Assembly: GCA_965267605.1 (NCBI GenBank)
Contig: OZ254088.1
Span: 2,108,001 to 2,172,000 of the forward strand
Length of the DNA: 64,000 nt
Direction: 5' to 3'
Source of the DNA: G965267605 sp965267605
Lineage (GTDB): Bacteria > Bacteroidota > Bacteroidia > Flavobacteriales_E > Vicingaceae
Part shown: piece by piece, positions 33,801-42,778 of the stretch
Numbering within the stretch: the stretch's first letter is position 1
How the letters are laid out: each line of letters opens with the position of its first letter
Program-made: the position numbers and the translations under genes
Notes under the pieces: generated by a model
Database searches by the model: none
Told to the model about the DNA's origin: nothing
What the model saw: only the letters and a program-made list of their open reading frames with translations

Positions 33801-35475
33801 GACCCGCACACACAGTATCGTTAGGCACGTTTACGGTTGGATTGGTAGTAACCGTGAGGGTTGCCGTGGCTGTATCTGCACAACCACCTGCTCCGGTTAC
33901 AATAACCGTGTAGTTTGTTGTAGCACCAGGACTAACAGTAATTGTTGGTGTAGTAGCACCTCCCGGTGTCCATTGATAAGTCCACGCTCCCGGGGGTGTT
34001 ACGTTTGGTGTCATTGTTGCCGACTGCCCCGTACATATAGACGCATTTGGCATGGTAACATTCGGCTGCGGATTTACATTTATAGTAGCATTAGCCGTGG
34101 CATTACATCCACCCGGGCCGGTAACAGTTACCGTATACGTTGTTGTTGCTCCCGGTGCAACTGTAATATTCTGAGTTGTGGCACCACCAGGCGTCCATGC
34201 ATATGTCCAAGGTCCTACGTTCGTATTAGCACTTAACGTAACGTTGGTACCCGCGCAAACCGTTGTTCCTCCGGTAACATTAACCGTTGGTTGAGGATTA
34301 ACTGTTACCGTACCAGTTGCCGTATCCGCACAGCCACCTGCGCCAGTTACAATAACCGTATAATTCGTTGTTGTACCTGGAGACACATTGATCGTCTGCG
34401 TGGTCATACCTCCTGGTGTCCAGGAATAAGTCCAGGTACCCGGGTTCGTATTGGCAGTTAGCGTTGCGTTTTGTCCGGCACATATCGTGGCATTCCCCAC
34501 CGTAACGTTCGGCTGAGGATTGACGGTGACGGTCGCTGTCTGCGACCCGGCACATCCTCCAGGCGACACATAATTGACCGTATAGGTTGTTGTTGCAGCA
34601 GGAGAAACATTTATCGTTTGCGTGGTCATACCTCCAGGGGTCCAATTGTAGGTACCTCCTCCAGGTGCAGCATTGGCCGTTAAGCTTGCCGTCTGACCAG
34701 CACATATCGTTGGGTTTCCAATGTTGATAATTGGGTTAGCCAGTACTGTAACACAGATGGTAGTATCATCAAGACATCCACCTGATTGCTTTGCTACATC
34801 CAATCTTACACAGTAAGTTCCAGGGGCAGCATATGTGTGTGTAGGGTTCTGAGCGGTAGAAAGTGGACTACCATCGTTAAAATCCCATTGGTACGTTAAT
34901 CCTGGGTTACCACCTGTTGAAAGATCTGTAAAGGAAATTGCTTGTCCTAAACAAACCGTATCTGCACTTACAGAGAAGTTAGCGAATGGCTTGTTAACGT
35001 TACATGGAATGGTTAGAGAGAATGATACGGGGAACATTCCTCCACAATCTGCCACATATACGTTACTTGGGTTAGAAGCTACAATACTGATTGGCACACC
35101 ACATGGAACATTGTTAAAGTCGAACGCCCACCAATCCTGATACACGTTAGCCGAAGCCGGGCAACTGGCAACGAATACCGGAGGCAAGTTGCAACCTGGC
35201 AATGCCGAAAATGGAACGTTACACAGGTTCAAAGTCGGGAATCCCGTAGTAGTAGTAGTTGTAGCACCGATCGTCATCGATATGGTAATCGTACCACTTG
35301 TTGCCGGGTTAACCGTACAACCGTGCCAATGTTCAAAAAAGATTCTCAGTGTACTGGCACAGTTCGCGCAATATGCCACCTGAACTGAGTGTGCTTGTGA
35401 AGTTGACGTTGGTAAAACGGTTGAAATAAACAAAAACCCCGCAATCAGTGCGTTTCGTAACGTGCGTGTAGTCAT
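30898..35475 (-). CDS. Giant T9SS type B adhesin-like protein with 7 Ig-like and 9 PKD domains
   Basis: This 1525-residue protein has a signal peptide ending at TSQA (about 28), then a Cys-rich domain beginning HSVQVAYCANCASTLRIFFE (~29-165). One PKD domain follows, then seven ~74-residue Ig-like repeats (pattern ICAGQNATLTAN...TYxWxPGGxTTQxI...GGCxxTA) and eight more PKD domains. A type B CTD ends the protein (FIYIPNAFTPGEDGINDKW, FNRWGELIWEG, YRGKVTLLK). Each PKD has a paired Cys, suggesting one disulfide per domain. Low charge and many Thr, Asn and Gly fit a secreted stalk. Its first ~290 codons lie in an 878-bp block identical to the next gene. Function is inferred from architecture. Confidence 0.9.
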   Translation of the reverse strand: MTTRTLRNALIAGFLFISTVLPTSTSQAHSVQVAYCANCASTLRIFFEHWHGCTVNPATSGTITISMTIGATTTTTTGFPTLNLCNVPFSALPGCNLPPVFVASCPASANVYQDWWAFDFNNVPCGVPISIVASNPSNVYVADCGGMFPVSFSLTIPCNVNKPFANFSVSADTVCLGQAISFTDLSTGGNPGLTYQWDFNDGSPLSTAQNPTHTYAAPGTYCVRLDVAKQSGGCLDDTTICVTVLANPIINIGNPTICAGQTASLTANAAPGGGTYNWTPGGMTTQTINVSPAATTTYTVNYVSPGGCAGSQTATVTVNPQPNVTVGNATICAGQNATLTANTNPGTWTYSWTPGGMTTQTINVSPGTTTNYTVIVTGAGGCADTATGTVTVNPQPTVNVTGGTTVCAGTNVTLSANTNVGPWTYAWTPGGATTQNITVAPGATTTYTVTVTGPGGCNATANATINVNPQPNVTMPNASICTGQSATMTPNVTPPGAWTYQWTPGGATTPTITVSPGATTNYTVIVTGAGGCADTATATLTVTTNPTVNVPNDTVCAGQQGTITALPSVGGGTYLWNPGGNTTQSISATPPATTTYSVTYNNNGCIGTGSGTIVVNPQPTVNVNNATICAGQNATLTANAAPAGVTYAWAPGGATTQSITVSPAATTVYTVTVTAPGGCQATANGTVTVNPQPTAQADSTSICAGQVATLNCTATPGGVTYAWAPGGMTTASINVTPATTQAYTVTVTAPGGCTATSTGLVTVINNPTAAFTAPNVCDGLTMSFTDNSTPVPGGWSWDFGDGIGTSTQQNPTYTYAGPGTYNVKLVITAGSGCVDSVTQAVTVDPLPQPNFTFTDDCANQAINFNNTSTIATGNINGWLWKFGNGATSTQQNPTYTYTAPGAYTVTLVATSDNGCIDSIQQVINIFALPVTDFTFDTVCDGDQTCFIDLTTVQGSNITAWQWVFGDGSPVNNQSNPCHTYANAGTFTVTVITTSAQGCTGTATHTVTVNDNPVANFAVNNVCQVDAAQFTDLSTIGTGVITGWQWDFGDGSPNSTQQNPSHNYAPPLPAGTYTVQLIAFAGTGCSDTITDDVVIHPMPTANFNFTNVCDQLQMPFTDNSNVATGAIINWNWNFGDGSPNGTNQNENHTYPNAQSWNVQLIVTTDSGCTDTISKTVDVYPNPVVDFSPTSVCEGTPSQFMDQTTVPGGNAQTWIWDFGDNSQPQAGQNPTHTYPQWGAYTTKLIVSTNNGCVDSVLKPVNVNAVPVSEFVADVLDGCEPVCPNFTNQATIANGNIVSYVWDFGDGNGSTQTDPSHCYPNSGTTVLTYDVTLTVTSDSGCVHAITKPAYISVYPYPVADFNPDPDIVKISNPEINFNNYSVGNAQNSWDFGDGVGTSTGVSPSYTYQDTGNFIVWLYIENQWGCRDSTWRQVRVDPEFFIYIPNAFTPGEDGINDKWNAVVYGVDEMSTLIFNRWGELIWEGHQLDSKWDGMVKGNKAETETYVYLIKLVTFSGENKEYRGKVTLLK
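34517..35394 (-). repeat. 878-bp block identical to 41612-42489
   Basis: I compared both tracts line by line and saw no mismatch over 878 bp at a fixed offset of 7095. It codes from just after the signal peptide through the HSVQ domain, first PKD and first Ig-like repeat. Both ends are sharp: signal peptides differ on one side, Ig-like repeat 2 on the other. Confidence 0.93.
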
Positions 35476-35520
35476 CAGGATAGCAATTAGGTTTGACTAG
35501 TAGTTTCTTCTCTGACTTAT

Positions 35521-35548
35521 AGACGGTTAACTCAAAAAAATAGTTGCC
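35521..35548 (-). promoter_or_regulatory. ECF-type promoter motif of the 30898 gene
   Basis: Minus strand: GGCAAC (35548-35543), 17 bp, CGTCTATA. It lies 45 bp before the ATG at 35475. Confidence 0.7.
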
Positions 35549-35623
35549 TTGCAACGCGAAGATTTCTGAAAAAATATATCAAGAACCAAACAAGTCTTAC
35601 AGGCGACAAATTCTGGCAATAAA

Positions 35624-35644
35624 AAGGGGGCACATGGCCCCCTT
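35624..35644 (-). terminator. Intrinsic terminator of the 35665-42594 gene
   Basis: The stem AAGGGGGC / GCCCCCTT has loop ACATG, the same hairpin as at 30858-30876, and is followed by a T-run on the minus strand. Confidence 0.85.
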
Positions 35645-35664
35645 ACAATCTTATTAAGCGTGGA

Positions 35665-38600
35665 TTATTTCAGTAAGGTCACCTTACCTCTGTATTCCTT
35701 ATTTTCACCACTGAAGGTTACCAATTTGATCAAGTAAACATAAGTCTCAGTTTCAGCTTTGTTTCCTTTCACCATTCCATCCCACTTACTGTCTAACTGA
35801 TGTCCTTCCCAGATCAATTCACCCCAACGATTGAAGATCAATGTTGACATCTCATCTACACCGTACACAACAGCGTTCCACTTGTCATTGATACCATCTT
35901 CTCCCGGAGTGAACGCATTTGGAATGTAGATGAAGAACTCAGGATCCACCCTTACTTGTCTCCAGGTACTGTCTCTACAACCCCATTGGTTCTCAATGTA
36001 TAACCATACAATGAAGTTTCCAGTATCCTGATAAGTATACGTTGGGCTCACTCCGGTGCTCGTTCCAACTCCATCTCCGAAGTCCCATGAGTTCTGGGCA
36101 TTACCAACAGAATAATTATTGAATGTAATGTCAGGTGCGGATATCTTAACCACATCTGGGTCTGGATTGAAATCAGCCACTGGGTATGGATAAACACTGA
36201 TGTAAGCTGGTTTCGTGATGGCGTGGACACATCCAGAATCTGAAGTAACCGTTAACGTAACATTGTACGTTAGAACGCTTGTACCAGAATTCGGATAGCA
36301 ATGGCTTGGATTCATTTGCGTTGATCCGTTTCCATCACCGAAATCCCAGACATACGAAACAATACCACCATTGGCAATTGTAGCCTGGTTGGTGAAATTA
36401 GGACAAACAGGTTCACATCCATCCAGTACATCCGCTACGAACTCAGAGACAGGTACCGCATTTACGTTTACCGGCTTCGTTAATGAATCTATACACCCAT
36501 TATTGGTGGTAACAATCAGCTTTGTCTGGTAAGTTCCCCACTGCGGATAAGTGTGTGTTGGAGTAGCTCCAGCAGCATTAGGAGAGCCATCACCGAAATT
36601 CCAAATCCACGACTGCGCAGAACCATTGTTAGGTACGGTACTTAGATCATTGAACTGCGTAGGCGTTCCTTCACAAACCGAAGTAGGTCCGAAGTCAACC
36701 AATGGTCCAGGATATACATCAACTGTCTTACTAATGGTGTCTGTACAACCCGAGTCTGTTGTTACTATGAGCTGGACGTTCCAACTTCCAAAGTTTGGAT
36801 AGATGTGGTTTTCGTTTTGGTTCGTTCCGTTTGGAGAACCATCACCGAAGCTCCAGTTCCAGCCGGTAATCGCTCCAGCACTAACGTTAGAGTTATCAAT
36901 CAGCGGCAGCTGCAATCCATCACAAACATTTGTAAAATTGAAGTTTGCAGTAGGCATCGGATGAATCACAACATCCTGAACTATGGTGTCTGAGCAACCC
37001 GTGCCCGCAAACGCAACTAACTGCACGGTATACGTACCAGGTATACCATAATTATGTGATGGGTTCTGCTGATTCGACTGCGGTGAACCATCACCGAAGT
37101 TCCATTGCCAATTGCTGATCACTCCTGCACCAATCGTTGACAGATCGTTAAACATTGCTGCATCAATCTGGCATACATTGTTCACCGAGAAGTTTGCAGT
37201 AGGGTTATCATTTACAAGTATTGTGTGTGTAGCAGTCCCTGTACATCCTTGTGCCGAAGTCGTAATCAGCGTAACATTAAAAGTTCCCGGTGCTGCGTAT
37301 GTATGACAAGGATTAGACTGGTTGTTTACCGGACTACCGTCTCCAAATACCCACTGCCAACCAGTGATGTTGGATCCTTGCACAGTTGTCAGATCAAGGA
37401 AGCAGGTCTGGTCATTCAAACAAACTGTATCGAATGTAAAGTCTGTTACGGGCAACGCAAAAATGTTGATCACTTGCTGAATAGAATCAATACATCCATT
37501 GTCCGAGGTAGCAATTAATGTAACAGTATATGCTCCTGGAGCGGTGTACGTGTAAGTTGGATTCTGCTGTGTAGATGTTGCACCGTTGCCAAACTTCCAT
37601 AGCCATCCATTGATATTACCAGCCGGAATAGTTGAAGTATTGGTAAAGTTGATGGCCTGGTTCGCACAGTCATCAGTAAATGTAAAGTTTGGCTGCGGCA
37701 GTGGATATATCGTAACTGGTTGTGTAATCGAATCCATACACCCAGAACCGGCAGTAATTACCAATTTCACATTGTACGTTCCCGGACCAGCATACGTATG
37801 TGATGGATTTTGCTGAGTACTTGTGTTGCCATCTCCAAAGTTCCAAGACCATTGGCTTGGTGCTGGCGTTGACCCATCGGTAAATTGCATGGCCAATAGG
37901 TCGCAGACACCAGGTGCAGTAAACGAAGCAACTGGATTAGCAATTACTGTTACAACGCTGGTCACCGTATCCAGACATCCATCATTGCTGGTCACAATCA
38001 AAGTTGTAGTAAATGTACCTGCAGTAGCGTAAGTATTCTGTGGATTTTGCTGGGTACTTGTATTACCATCTCCAAACGCCCAGTTCCATCCTGTTATGGT
38101 ACCGCCAGTTACAGCAGACTGATCTGTGAACGAAGTTGGAACTCCAAGACACACGGTGTCATGCGTAAACTGCGCAATCGGCTTGTAAGGTACCGTTATC
38201 GTCTGCGTGATGGAATCTACACATCCTGCAGAAGATGTAGCAATTAGTTTAACAGTATAAGTTCCTCCTGCAGCATATGGATGTGCTGGATTTTGCTGGG
38301 TGCTCGAATTACCGTCTCCAAAGTCCCATGACCATCCGGTAATAGTACCAGTTCCAACCGTAGACCCATCCGTAAACTGAGTACCGAATCCAGGACAAGC
38401 TGGTGCCGTTGTAAATGCTGGCACCGGAAGCGGATCAATCGTTACCGGTATAGTTACCGAATCTGAACATCCTGTACCTGCGGTCATTACCAGTTTAACA
38501 TTGTACGTTCCTGGCCCAGCGTAAGTATGCGATGGATTCTGCTGTGTGCTCGTGTTGCCGTCTCCAAAGTCCCATGACCAATTTGCGGTGGAAGGTGCCG

Positions 38601-41600
38601 AAGTATTTGTGAACAGCATTGCATACCCATCACAAACATTCGGAGCTGTAAATGCCGCCACCGGATTCGCTATAACAGTAACCACACTTGTAATGGTATC
38701 TAAGCAACCATCATTGCTTGTAACAATTAAAGTTGTAGTAAACGTTCCTGCCGTAGCATAAGTGTTTTGCGGATTCTGCTGTGTGCTTGTATTTCCATCA
38801 CCAAAGGCCCAATTCCACCCCGTAATCGTACCATTTGTAACAGTGGATTGGTCAGTGAAAGAAGTTGGTTGACCCAGGCAAACAGTATCATGAGTGAACT
38901 GTGCAATTGGCTTGTAAGGTACTGTAATGGTTTGCGTGATCGAATCGACACATCCGGTGGATGAGGTAGCAATTAATTTCACAGTATATGTCCCACCGGC
39001 TGCATATGCGTGCGCAGGGTTTTGCTGTGTGCTGGAATTACCATCGCCAAAATCCCAAGACCATCCAGTAACCGTTCCTGTTCCAACCGTTGTTCCATCG
39101 GTAAATTGTGTTCCAAATCCAGGACAGGCTGGTGTTGTATTGAATGCAGGGACTGGAAGCGGATCAACGGTCACCGGAATAGTAACAGAATCCATACATC
39201 CCGAGCCCGCGGTCATAACAAGTTTCACATTGTACGTTCCCGGACCAGCATATGTATGGGTAGGATTCTGTTGTGTACTTGTATTACCATCCCCAAAATT
39301 CCAAGCCCAACCCGCTGTAGTCGGTACCGATGTATTGTTGAATTGCATCGCCACACCATCGCACACGTTGGCTGCATTGAAATTCGCTGTGGGGTTTGTT
39401 ATCACAGTCACCGTGCCACTTGCAGTATCGGTACACCCTCCCGGGGCTGTAACCGTTACCAAATATGTCGTGGTCGCTGCTGGTGAAACATTTATCGAAG
39501 CTGTAGTTGCACCACCTGGAGCCCAAAGATACGTTACACCAACTGGGGTTGCATTAGCAGTAAGCGTTGTTGTCTGACCAGCACAAATTGAAGCATTGTT
39601 AACACTAACCGTAGGTTGTGGATTTACTGTTACAGTGCCAGTAGCCGTAGCCTGACAACCATTAAGATCATACGTTACCGTATACGTTGTAGTTGCACCA
39701 GGAGAAACCGTAATAGATTGTGTAGTCATACCTCCTGGAGTCCAACTATAAGTACCTCCACCAATGCTTGGTGTCGCAGTAATCGTTGCATTTTGTCCGG
39801 CACAAATCGTTGCGTTGGTAGCGGCAACAGTAGGTTGCGGATTCACCACAATTGATCCAGACCCCGTTCCTGTACAACCAGACATATTATAAGTAACTGT
39901 ATAGGTTGTAGTTGCACCGGGAGTAGCCGTAATTGTTTGTGAAGTCATGCCTCCGGGCGCCCACAGGTATGTACCACCACCCACAGACGGCAACGCTGTA
40001 AGAGAACCTGTTTGACCAAGGCAAATTGTATCGTTCAGTACATTAACAGTAGGATTAGTAGTAACCGTTACGGTTGTAGTTGCTGAATCAATACAACCGT
40101 TCAAAGTATACACCACTTTGTAACTGGTAGTAGTAGCAGGTGATACTGTGATACTTGCTGTGGTTGCTCCACCTGGAGTCCATAGATATGTACCACCACC
40201 AGGGTTCACCGTTGGAGTTAATGTAGTTGACTGGCCTGCACAAATAGAAGCAGGTAACAAAGTAATGGTAGGTTGCGGATTAACAGTTATAGTTCCCGTT
40301 CCAGTAGCAGTACAACCGTTCAGATCAGTGTATGTAACCGTGTAAGTTGTTGTAGCCCCAGGAGATACCGTGATCGTTGCTGTGGTGGCCCCACCAGGTG
40401 CCCAGCTATACGTACCTCCACCTGGATTTGGTGTTGCAGTCAATGTTGCTGACTGACCACCACAAATCGTAGTGCTACCCGTGACATTCACAGTAGGGTT
40501 AGGATTAACGGTTACCGTTCCCGAACCCGTTCCTGTACATCCGTTCGGATCCGTATAAGTTACCGTGTATGTTGTGGTTGCCCCAGGATTAACATTGATG
40601 GTCTGAGTCGTCATACCTCCTGGAGTCCAGGCATACGTACCACCCCCAATACTTGGAGTTGCCGTAAGCGAAGCTCCAGCTCCTGCACACATTGTTGCAT
40701 TATTTACCGCAACTGTTGGATTGGGATTAACAGTTATGGTCCCTGTGCCTATTCCCACACAACCATTCGGATCTGTGTACGTAACTGTGTATGTCGTTGT
40801 TGCGCCCGGAGATAGTGTAATACTTTGTGTGGTCATACCTCCTGGAGTCCAGGCATACGTACCACCCCCAATACTAGGTGTCGCTGTTATAGTACCGGAC
40901 TGGCCTGCACAAATTGTGGCATTCGTAACGTTTACTGTTGGATTAGGATTAACGGTTACCGTACCTGAAGCGGTTGCAGTACATCCGTTTAAATCTGTGT
41001 AAGTTACCGTGTACGTTGTTGTAGCACCAGGGCTCACCGTAATTGTGGCTGTTGTTGCTCCACCAGGCGCCCATGCATAAGTTCCACCACCTGGATTCGG
41101 TGTTGCTGTCAATGTTGCGTTCTGTCCAGCACATATCGTGGCATTGTTAACAGCAACTGTTGGATTTGGGTTCACAGTGACTGTCCCCGATCCCGTACCG
41201 GTACAACCATTTGGATCAGTATAAGTAACAGTATACGTTGTTGTTGTTCCAGGGTTGACGTTAATGGTTTGCGTTGTCATACCGCCCGGTGTCCAGGCAT
41301 AGGTACCACCACCTATACTCGGAGTAGCCGTCAGAGTAGCTCCCGCGCCAACACACATAGTAGCATTGTTAACATTTACAGTCGGATTAGGATTAACCGT
41401 AATGGTTCCCGTCCCAGTGGCAGTACACCCATTCGGATCTGTATAGGTAACCGTATATGTCGTTGTCGCACCTGGGCCTGCAGTAATACTTTGTGTAGTC
41501 ATACCACCTGGTGTCCAGGCATAGGTACCACCCCCAATACTTGGAGTTGCCGTAATCGTCCCAGATTGCCCCGCACATATAGTTGCGTTGGACACATTGA

Positions 41601-42594
41601 CCGTGGGGTTCGGATTGACGGTGACGGTCGCTGTCTGCGACCCGGCACATCCTCCAGGCGACACATAATTGACCGTATAGGTTGTTGTTGCAGCAGGAGA
41701 AACATTTATCGTTTGCGTGGTCATACCTCCAGGGGTCCAATTGTAGGTACCTCCTCCAGGTGCAGCATTGGCCGTTAAGCTTGCCGTCTGACCAGCACAT
41801 ATCGTTGGGTTTCCAATGTTGATAATTGGGTTAGCCAGTACTGTAACACAGATGGTAGTATCATCAAGACATCCACCTGATTGCTTTGCTACATCCAATC
41901 TTACACAGTAAGTTCCAGGGGCAGCATATGTGTGTGTAGGGTTCTGAGCGGTAGAAAGTGGACTACCATCGTTAAAATCCCATTGGTACGTTAATCCTGG
42001 GTTACCACCTGTTGAAAGATCTGTAAAGGAAATTGCTTGTCCTAAACAAACCGTATCTGCACTTACAGAGAAGTTAGCGAATGGCTTGTTAACGTTACAT
42101 GGAATGGTTAGAGAGAATGATACGGGGAACATTCCTCCACAATCTGCCACATATACGTTACTTGGGTTAGAAGCTACAATACTGATTGGCACACCACATG
42201 GAACATTGTTAAAGTCGAACGCCCACCAATCCTGATACACGTTAGCCGAAGCCGGGCAACTGGCAACGAATACCGGAGGCAAGTTGCAACCTGGCAATGC
42301 CGAAAATGGAACGTTACACAGGTTCAAAGTCGGGAATCCCGTAGTAGTAGTAGTTGTAGCACCGATCGTCATCGATATGGTAATCGTACCACTTGTTGCC
42401 GGGTTAACCGTACAACCGTGCCAATGTTCAAAAAAGATTCTCAGTGTACTGGCACAGTTCGCGCAATATGCCACCTGAACTGAGTGTGCCTGGGTTTCAG
42501 CAACAGGCGCAGCAACTGCAGTCAATAATGCAGCTCCGACAAACAAATTTCTAAGCTTCCGACTGATGTCGTTGATCAGCGTTGATCGTCTCAT
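35665..42594 (-). CDS. Giant T9SS type B adhesin-like protein with 11 Ig-like and 15 PKD domains
   Basis: At 2309 residues this is the largest product. The order is signal peptide (MRRSTLIND...VAETQA), HSVQ Cys-rich domain, one PKD, eleven ~74-residue Ig-like repeats, fourteen PKD domains, and a type B CTD nearly identical to that of the neighbour (YRGKVTLLK end). Ig-like repeats 2-4 and 5-7 are a tandem duplication, and PKD triplet 2-4 is repeated as 5-7. Repeat identity is high at DNA level, so the frame is maintained under expansion. This is the only array gene without the GGCAAC-N17-CGTCT motif; its short upstream region even has GGTTGCC in the inverted orientation. The function is probably a long surface filament or adhesin, inferred from architecture. 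Confidence 0.9.
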   Translation of the reverse strand: MRRSTLINDISRKLRNLFVGAALLTAVAAPVAETQAHSVQVAYCANCASTLRIFFEHWHGCTVNPATSGTITISMTIGATTTTTTGFPTLNLCNVPFSALPGCNLPPVFVASCPASANVYQDWWAFDFNNVPCGVPISIVASNPSNVYVADCGGMFPVSFSLTIPCNVNKPFANFSVSADTVCLGQAISFTDLSTGGNPGLTYQWDFNDGSPLSTAQNPTHTYAAPGTYCVRLDVAKQSGGCLDDTTICVTVLANPIINIGNPTICAGQTASLTANAAPGGGTYNWTPGGMTTQTINVSPAATTTYTVNYVSPGGCAGSQTATVTVNPNPTVNVSNATICAGQSGTITATPSIGGGTYAWTPGGMTTQSITAGPGATTTYTVTYTDPNGCTATGTGTITVNPNPTVNVNNATMCVGAGATLTATPSIGGGTYAWTPGGMTTQTINVNPGTTTTYTVTYTDPNGCTGTGSGTVTVNPNPTVAVNNATICAGQNATLTATPNPGGGTYAWAPGGATTATITVSPGATTTYTVTYTDLNGCTATASGTVTVNPNPTVNVTNATICAGQSGTITATPSIGGGTYAWTPGGMTTQSITLSPGATTTYTVTYTDPNGCVGIGTGTITVNPNPTVAVNNATMCAGAGASLTATPSIGGGTYAWTPGGMTTQTINVNPGATTTYTVTYTDPNGCTGTGSGTVTVNPNPTVNVTGSTTICGGQSATLTATPNPGGGTYSWAPGGATTATITVSPGATTTYTVTYTDLNGCTATGTGTITVNPQPTITLLPASICAGQSTTLTPTVNPGGGTYLWTPGGATTASITVSPATTTSYKVVYTLNGCIDSATTTVTVTTNPTVNVLNDTICLGQTGSLTALPSVGGGTYLWAPGGMTSQTITATPGATTTYTVTYNMSGCTGTGSGSIVVNPQPTVAATNATICAGQNATITATPSIGGGTYSWTPGGMTTQSITVSPGATTTYTVTYDLNGCQATATGTVTVNPQPTVSVNNASICAGQTTTLTANATPVGVTYLWAPGGATTASINVSPAATTTYLVTVTAPGGCTDTASGTVTVITNPTANFNAANVCDGVAMQFNNTSVPTTAGWAWNFGDGNTSTQQNPTHTYAGPGTYNVKLVMTAGSGCMDSVTIPVTVDPLPVPAFNTTPACPGFGTQFTDGTTVGTGTVTGWSWDFGDGNSSTQQNPAHAYAAGGTYTVKLIATSSTGCVDSITQTITVPYKPIAQFTHDTVCLGQPTSFTDQSTVTNGTITGWNWAFGDGNTSTQQNPQNTYATAGTFTTTLIVTSNDGCLDTITSVVTVIANPVAAFTAPNVCDGYAMLFTNTSAPSTANWSWDFGDGNTSTQQNPSHTYAGPGTYNVKLVMTAGTGCSDSVTIPVTIDPLPVPAFTTAPACPGFGTQFTDGSTVGTGTITGWSWDFGDGNSSTQQNPAHPYAAGGTYTVKLIATSSAGCVDSITQTITVPYKPIAQFTHDTVCLGVPTSFTDQSAVTGGTITGWNWAFGDGNTSTQQNPQNTYATAGTFTTTLIVTSNDGCLDTVTSVVTVIANPVASFTAPGVCDLLAMQFTDGSTPAPSQWSWNFGDGNTSTQQNPSHTYAGPGTYNVKLVITAGSGCMDSITQPVTIYPLPQPNFTFTDDCANQAINFTNTSTIPAGNINGWLWKFGNGATSTQQNPTYTYTAPGAYTVTLIATSDNGCIDSIQQVINIFALPVTDFTFDTVCLNDQTCFLDLTTVQGSNITGWQWVFGDGSPVNNQSNPCHTYAAPGTFNVTLITTSAQGCTGTATHTILVNDNPTANFSVNNVCQIDAAMFNDLSTIGAGVISNWQWNFGDGSPQSNQQNPSHNYGIPGTYTVQLVAFAGTGCSDTIVQDVVIHPMPTANFNFTNVCDGLQLPLIDNSNVSAGAITGWNWSFGDGSPNGTNQNENHIYPNFGSWNVQLIVTTDSGCTDTISKTVDVYPGPLVDFGPTSVCEGTPTQFNDLSTVPNNGSAQSWIWNFGDGSPNAAGATPTHTYPQWGTYQTKLIVTTNNGCIDSLTKPVNVNAVPVSEFVADVLDGCEPVCPNFTNQATIANGGIVSYVWDFGDGNGSTQMNPSHCYPNSGTSVLTYNVTLTVTSDSGCVHAITKPAYISVYPYPVADFNPDPDVVKISAPDITFNNYSVGNAQNSWDFGDGVGTSTGVSPTYTYQDTGNFIVWLYIENQWGCRDSTWRQVRVDPEFFIYIPNAFTPGEDGINDKWNAVVYGVDEMSTLIFNRWGELIWEGHQLDSKWDGMVKGNKAETETYVYLIKLVTFSGENKEYRGKVTLLK
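37924..39381 (-). repeat. Two tandem 729-bp units (three PKD domains each)
   Basis: Unit 1 spans 39381-38653 and unit 2 38652-37924, 243 codons each without a length change. The proteins differ at about 25 positions by eye. Each unit holds three PKD domains starting FNAANVCDG/FTAPNVCDG, PVPAFxTxPACPG and KPIAQFTHDTVCLG. Confidence 0.9.
40279..41613 (-). repeat. Two tandem ~666-bp units (three Ig-like repeats each)
   Basis: Unit 1 is 41613-40948 (222 codons) and unit 2 is 40947-40279 (223 codons, one inserted residue). Within each, repeats appear in the same order: ICAGQSGTITATPSIGG, MCxGAGAxLTATPSIGG, then a PNPGGGTYxWAPGGATT unit. This shows a three-repeat duplication, not independent single-repeat gain. 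Confidence 0.88.
41612..42489 (-). repeat. 878-bp block identical to 34517-35394
   Basis: This is the partner copy of the identical tract, with the same sharp borders. It ends at codons for the signal-peptide boundary (AHSVQ), where the two genes' leader sequences diverge completely. Confidence 0.93.
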
Positions 42595-42731
42595 AGTAAC
42601 GTAGGTTTAGCAAACGGCAACCGGATGAAAAATGAGTGCGTGATTCAACCGGATACACCAATAAGTAAAAATAACATTTTCCCAGAAACGCAGAGCGTAC
42701 AATCACATCATTTTCAACAATTTACAAACAA

Positions 42732-42759
42732 AAAAACCCTCATTTCTATGAGGGTTTTT
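42732..42759 (-). terminator. Intrinsic terminator of the 42779 gene
   Basis: The 12-bp stem AAAAACCCTCAT / ATGAGGGTTTTT has a TTCT loop, with a U-run on the minus strand, 20 bp beyond the stop. Confidence 0.9.
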
Positions 42760-42778
42760 CCAAATTATATTCTGTTGA

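Noticed and set aside
38927..39577. 216-codon plus-strand frame, and similar long antisense frames across 27-59 kb
   Set aside because: They are low-complexity mirrors of Thr/Pro/Gly-rich PKD and Ig repeats on the minus strand, without starts, signals or recognisable domains of their own.
37924..41613. Regular repeats that might suggest a CRISPR array
   Set aside because: The periods are about 220 bp (Ig-like) and about 240 bp (PKD), the repeats lie in one open frame, and there are no short identical repeats with unique spacers or cas genes.
34517..42489. The identical 878-bp blocks as a mobile element
   Set aside because: No transposase, terminal inverted repeats or target duplications are seen; the block is internal coding sequence whose borders coincide with the signal-peptide and repeat boundaries.
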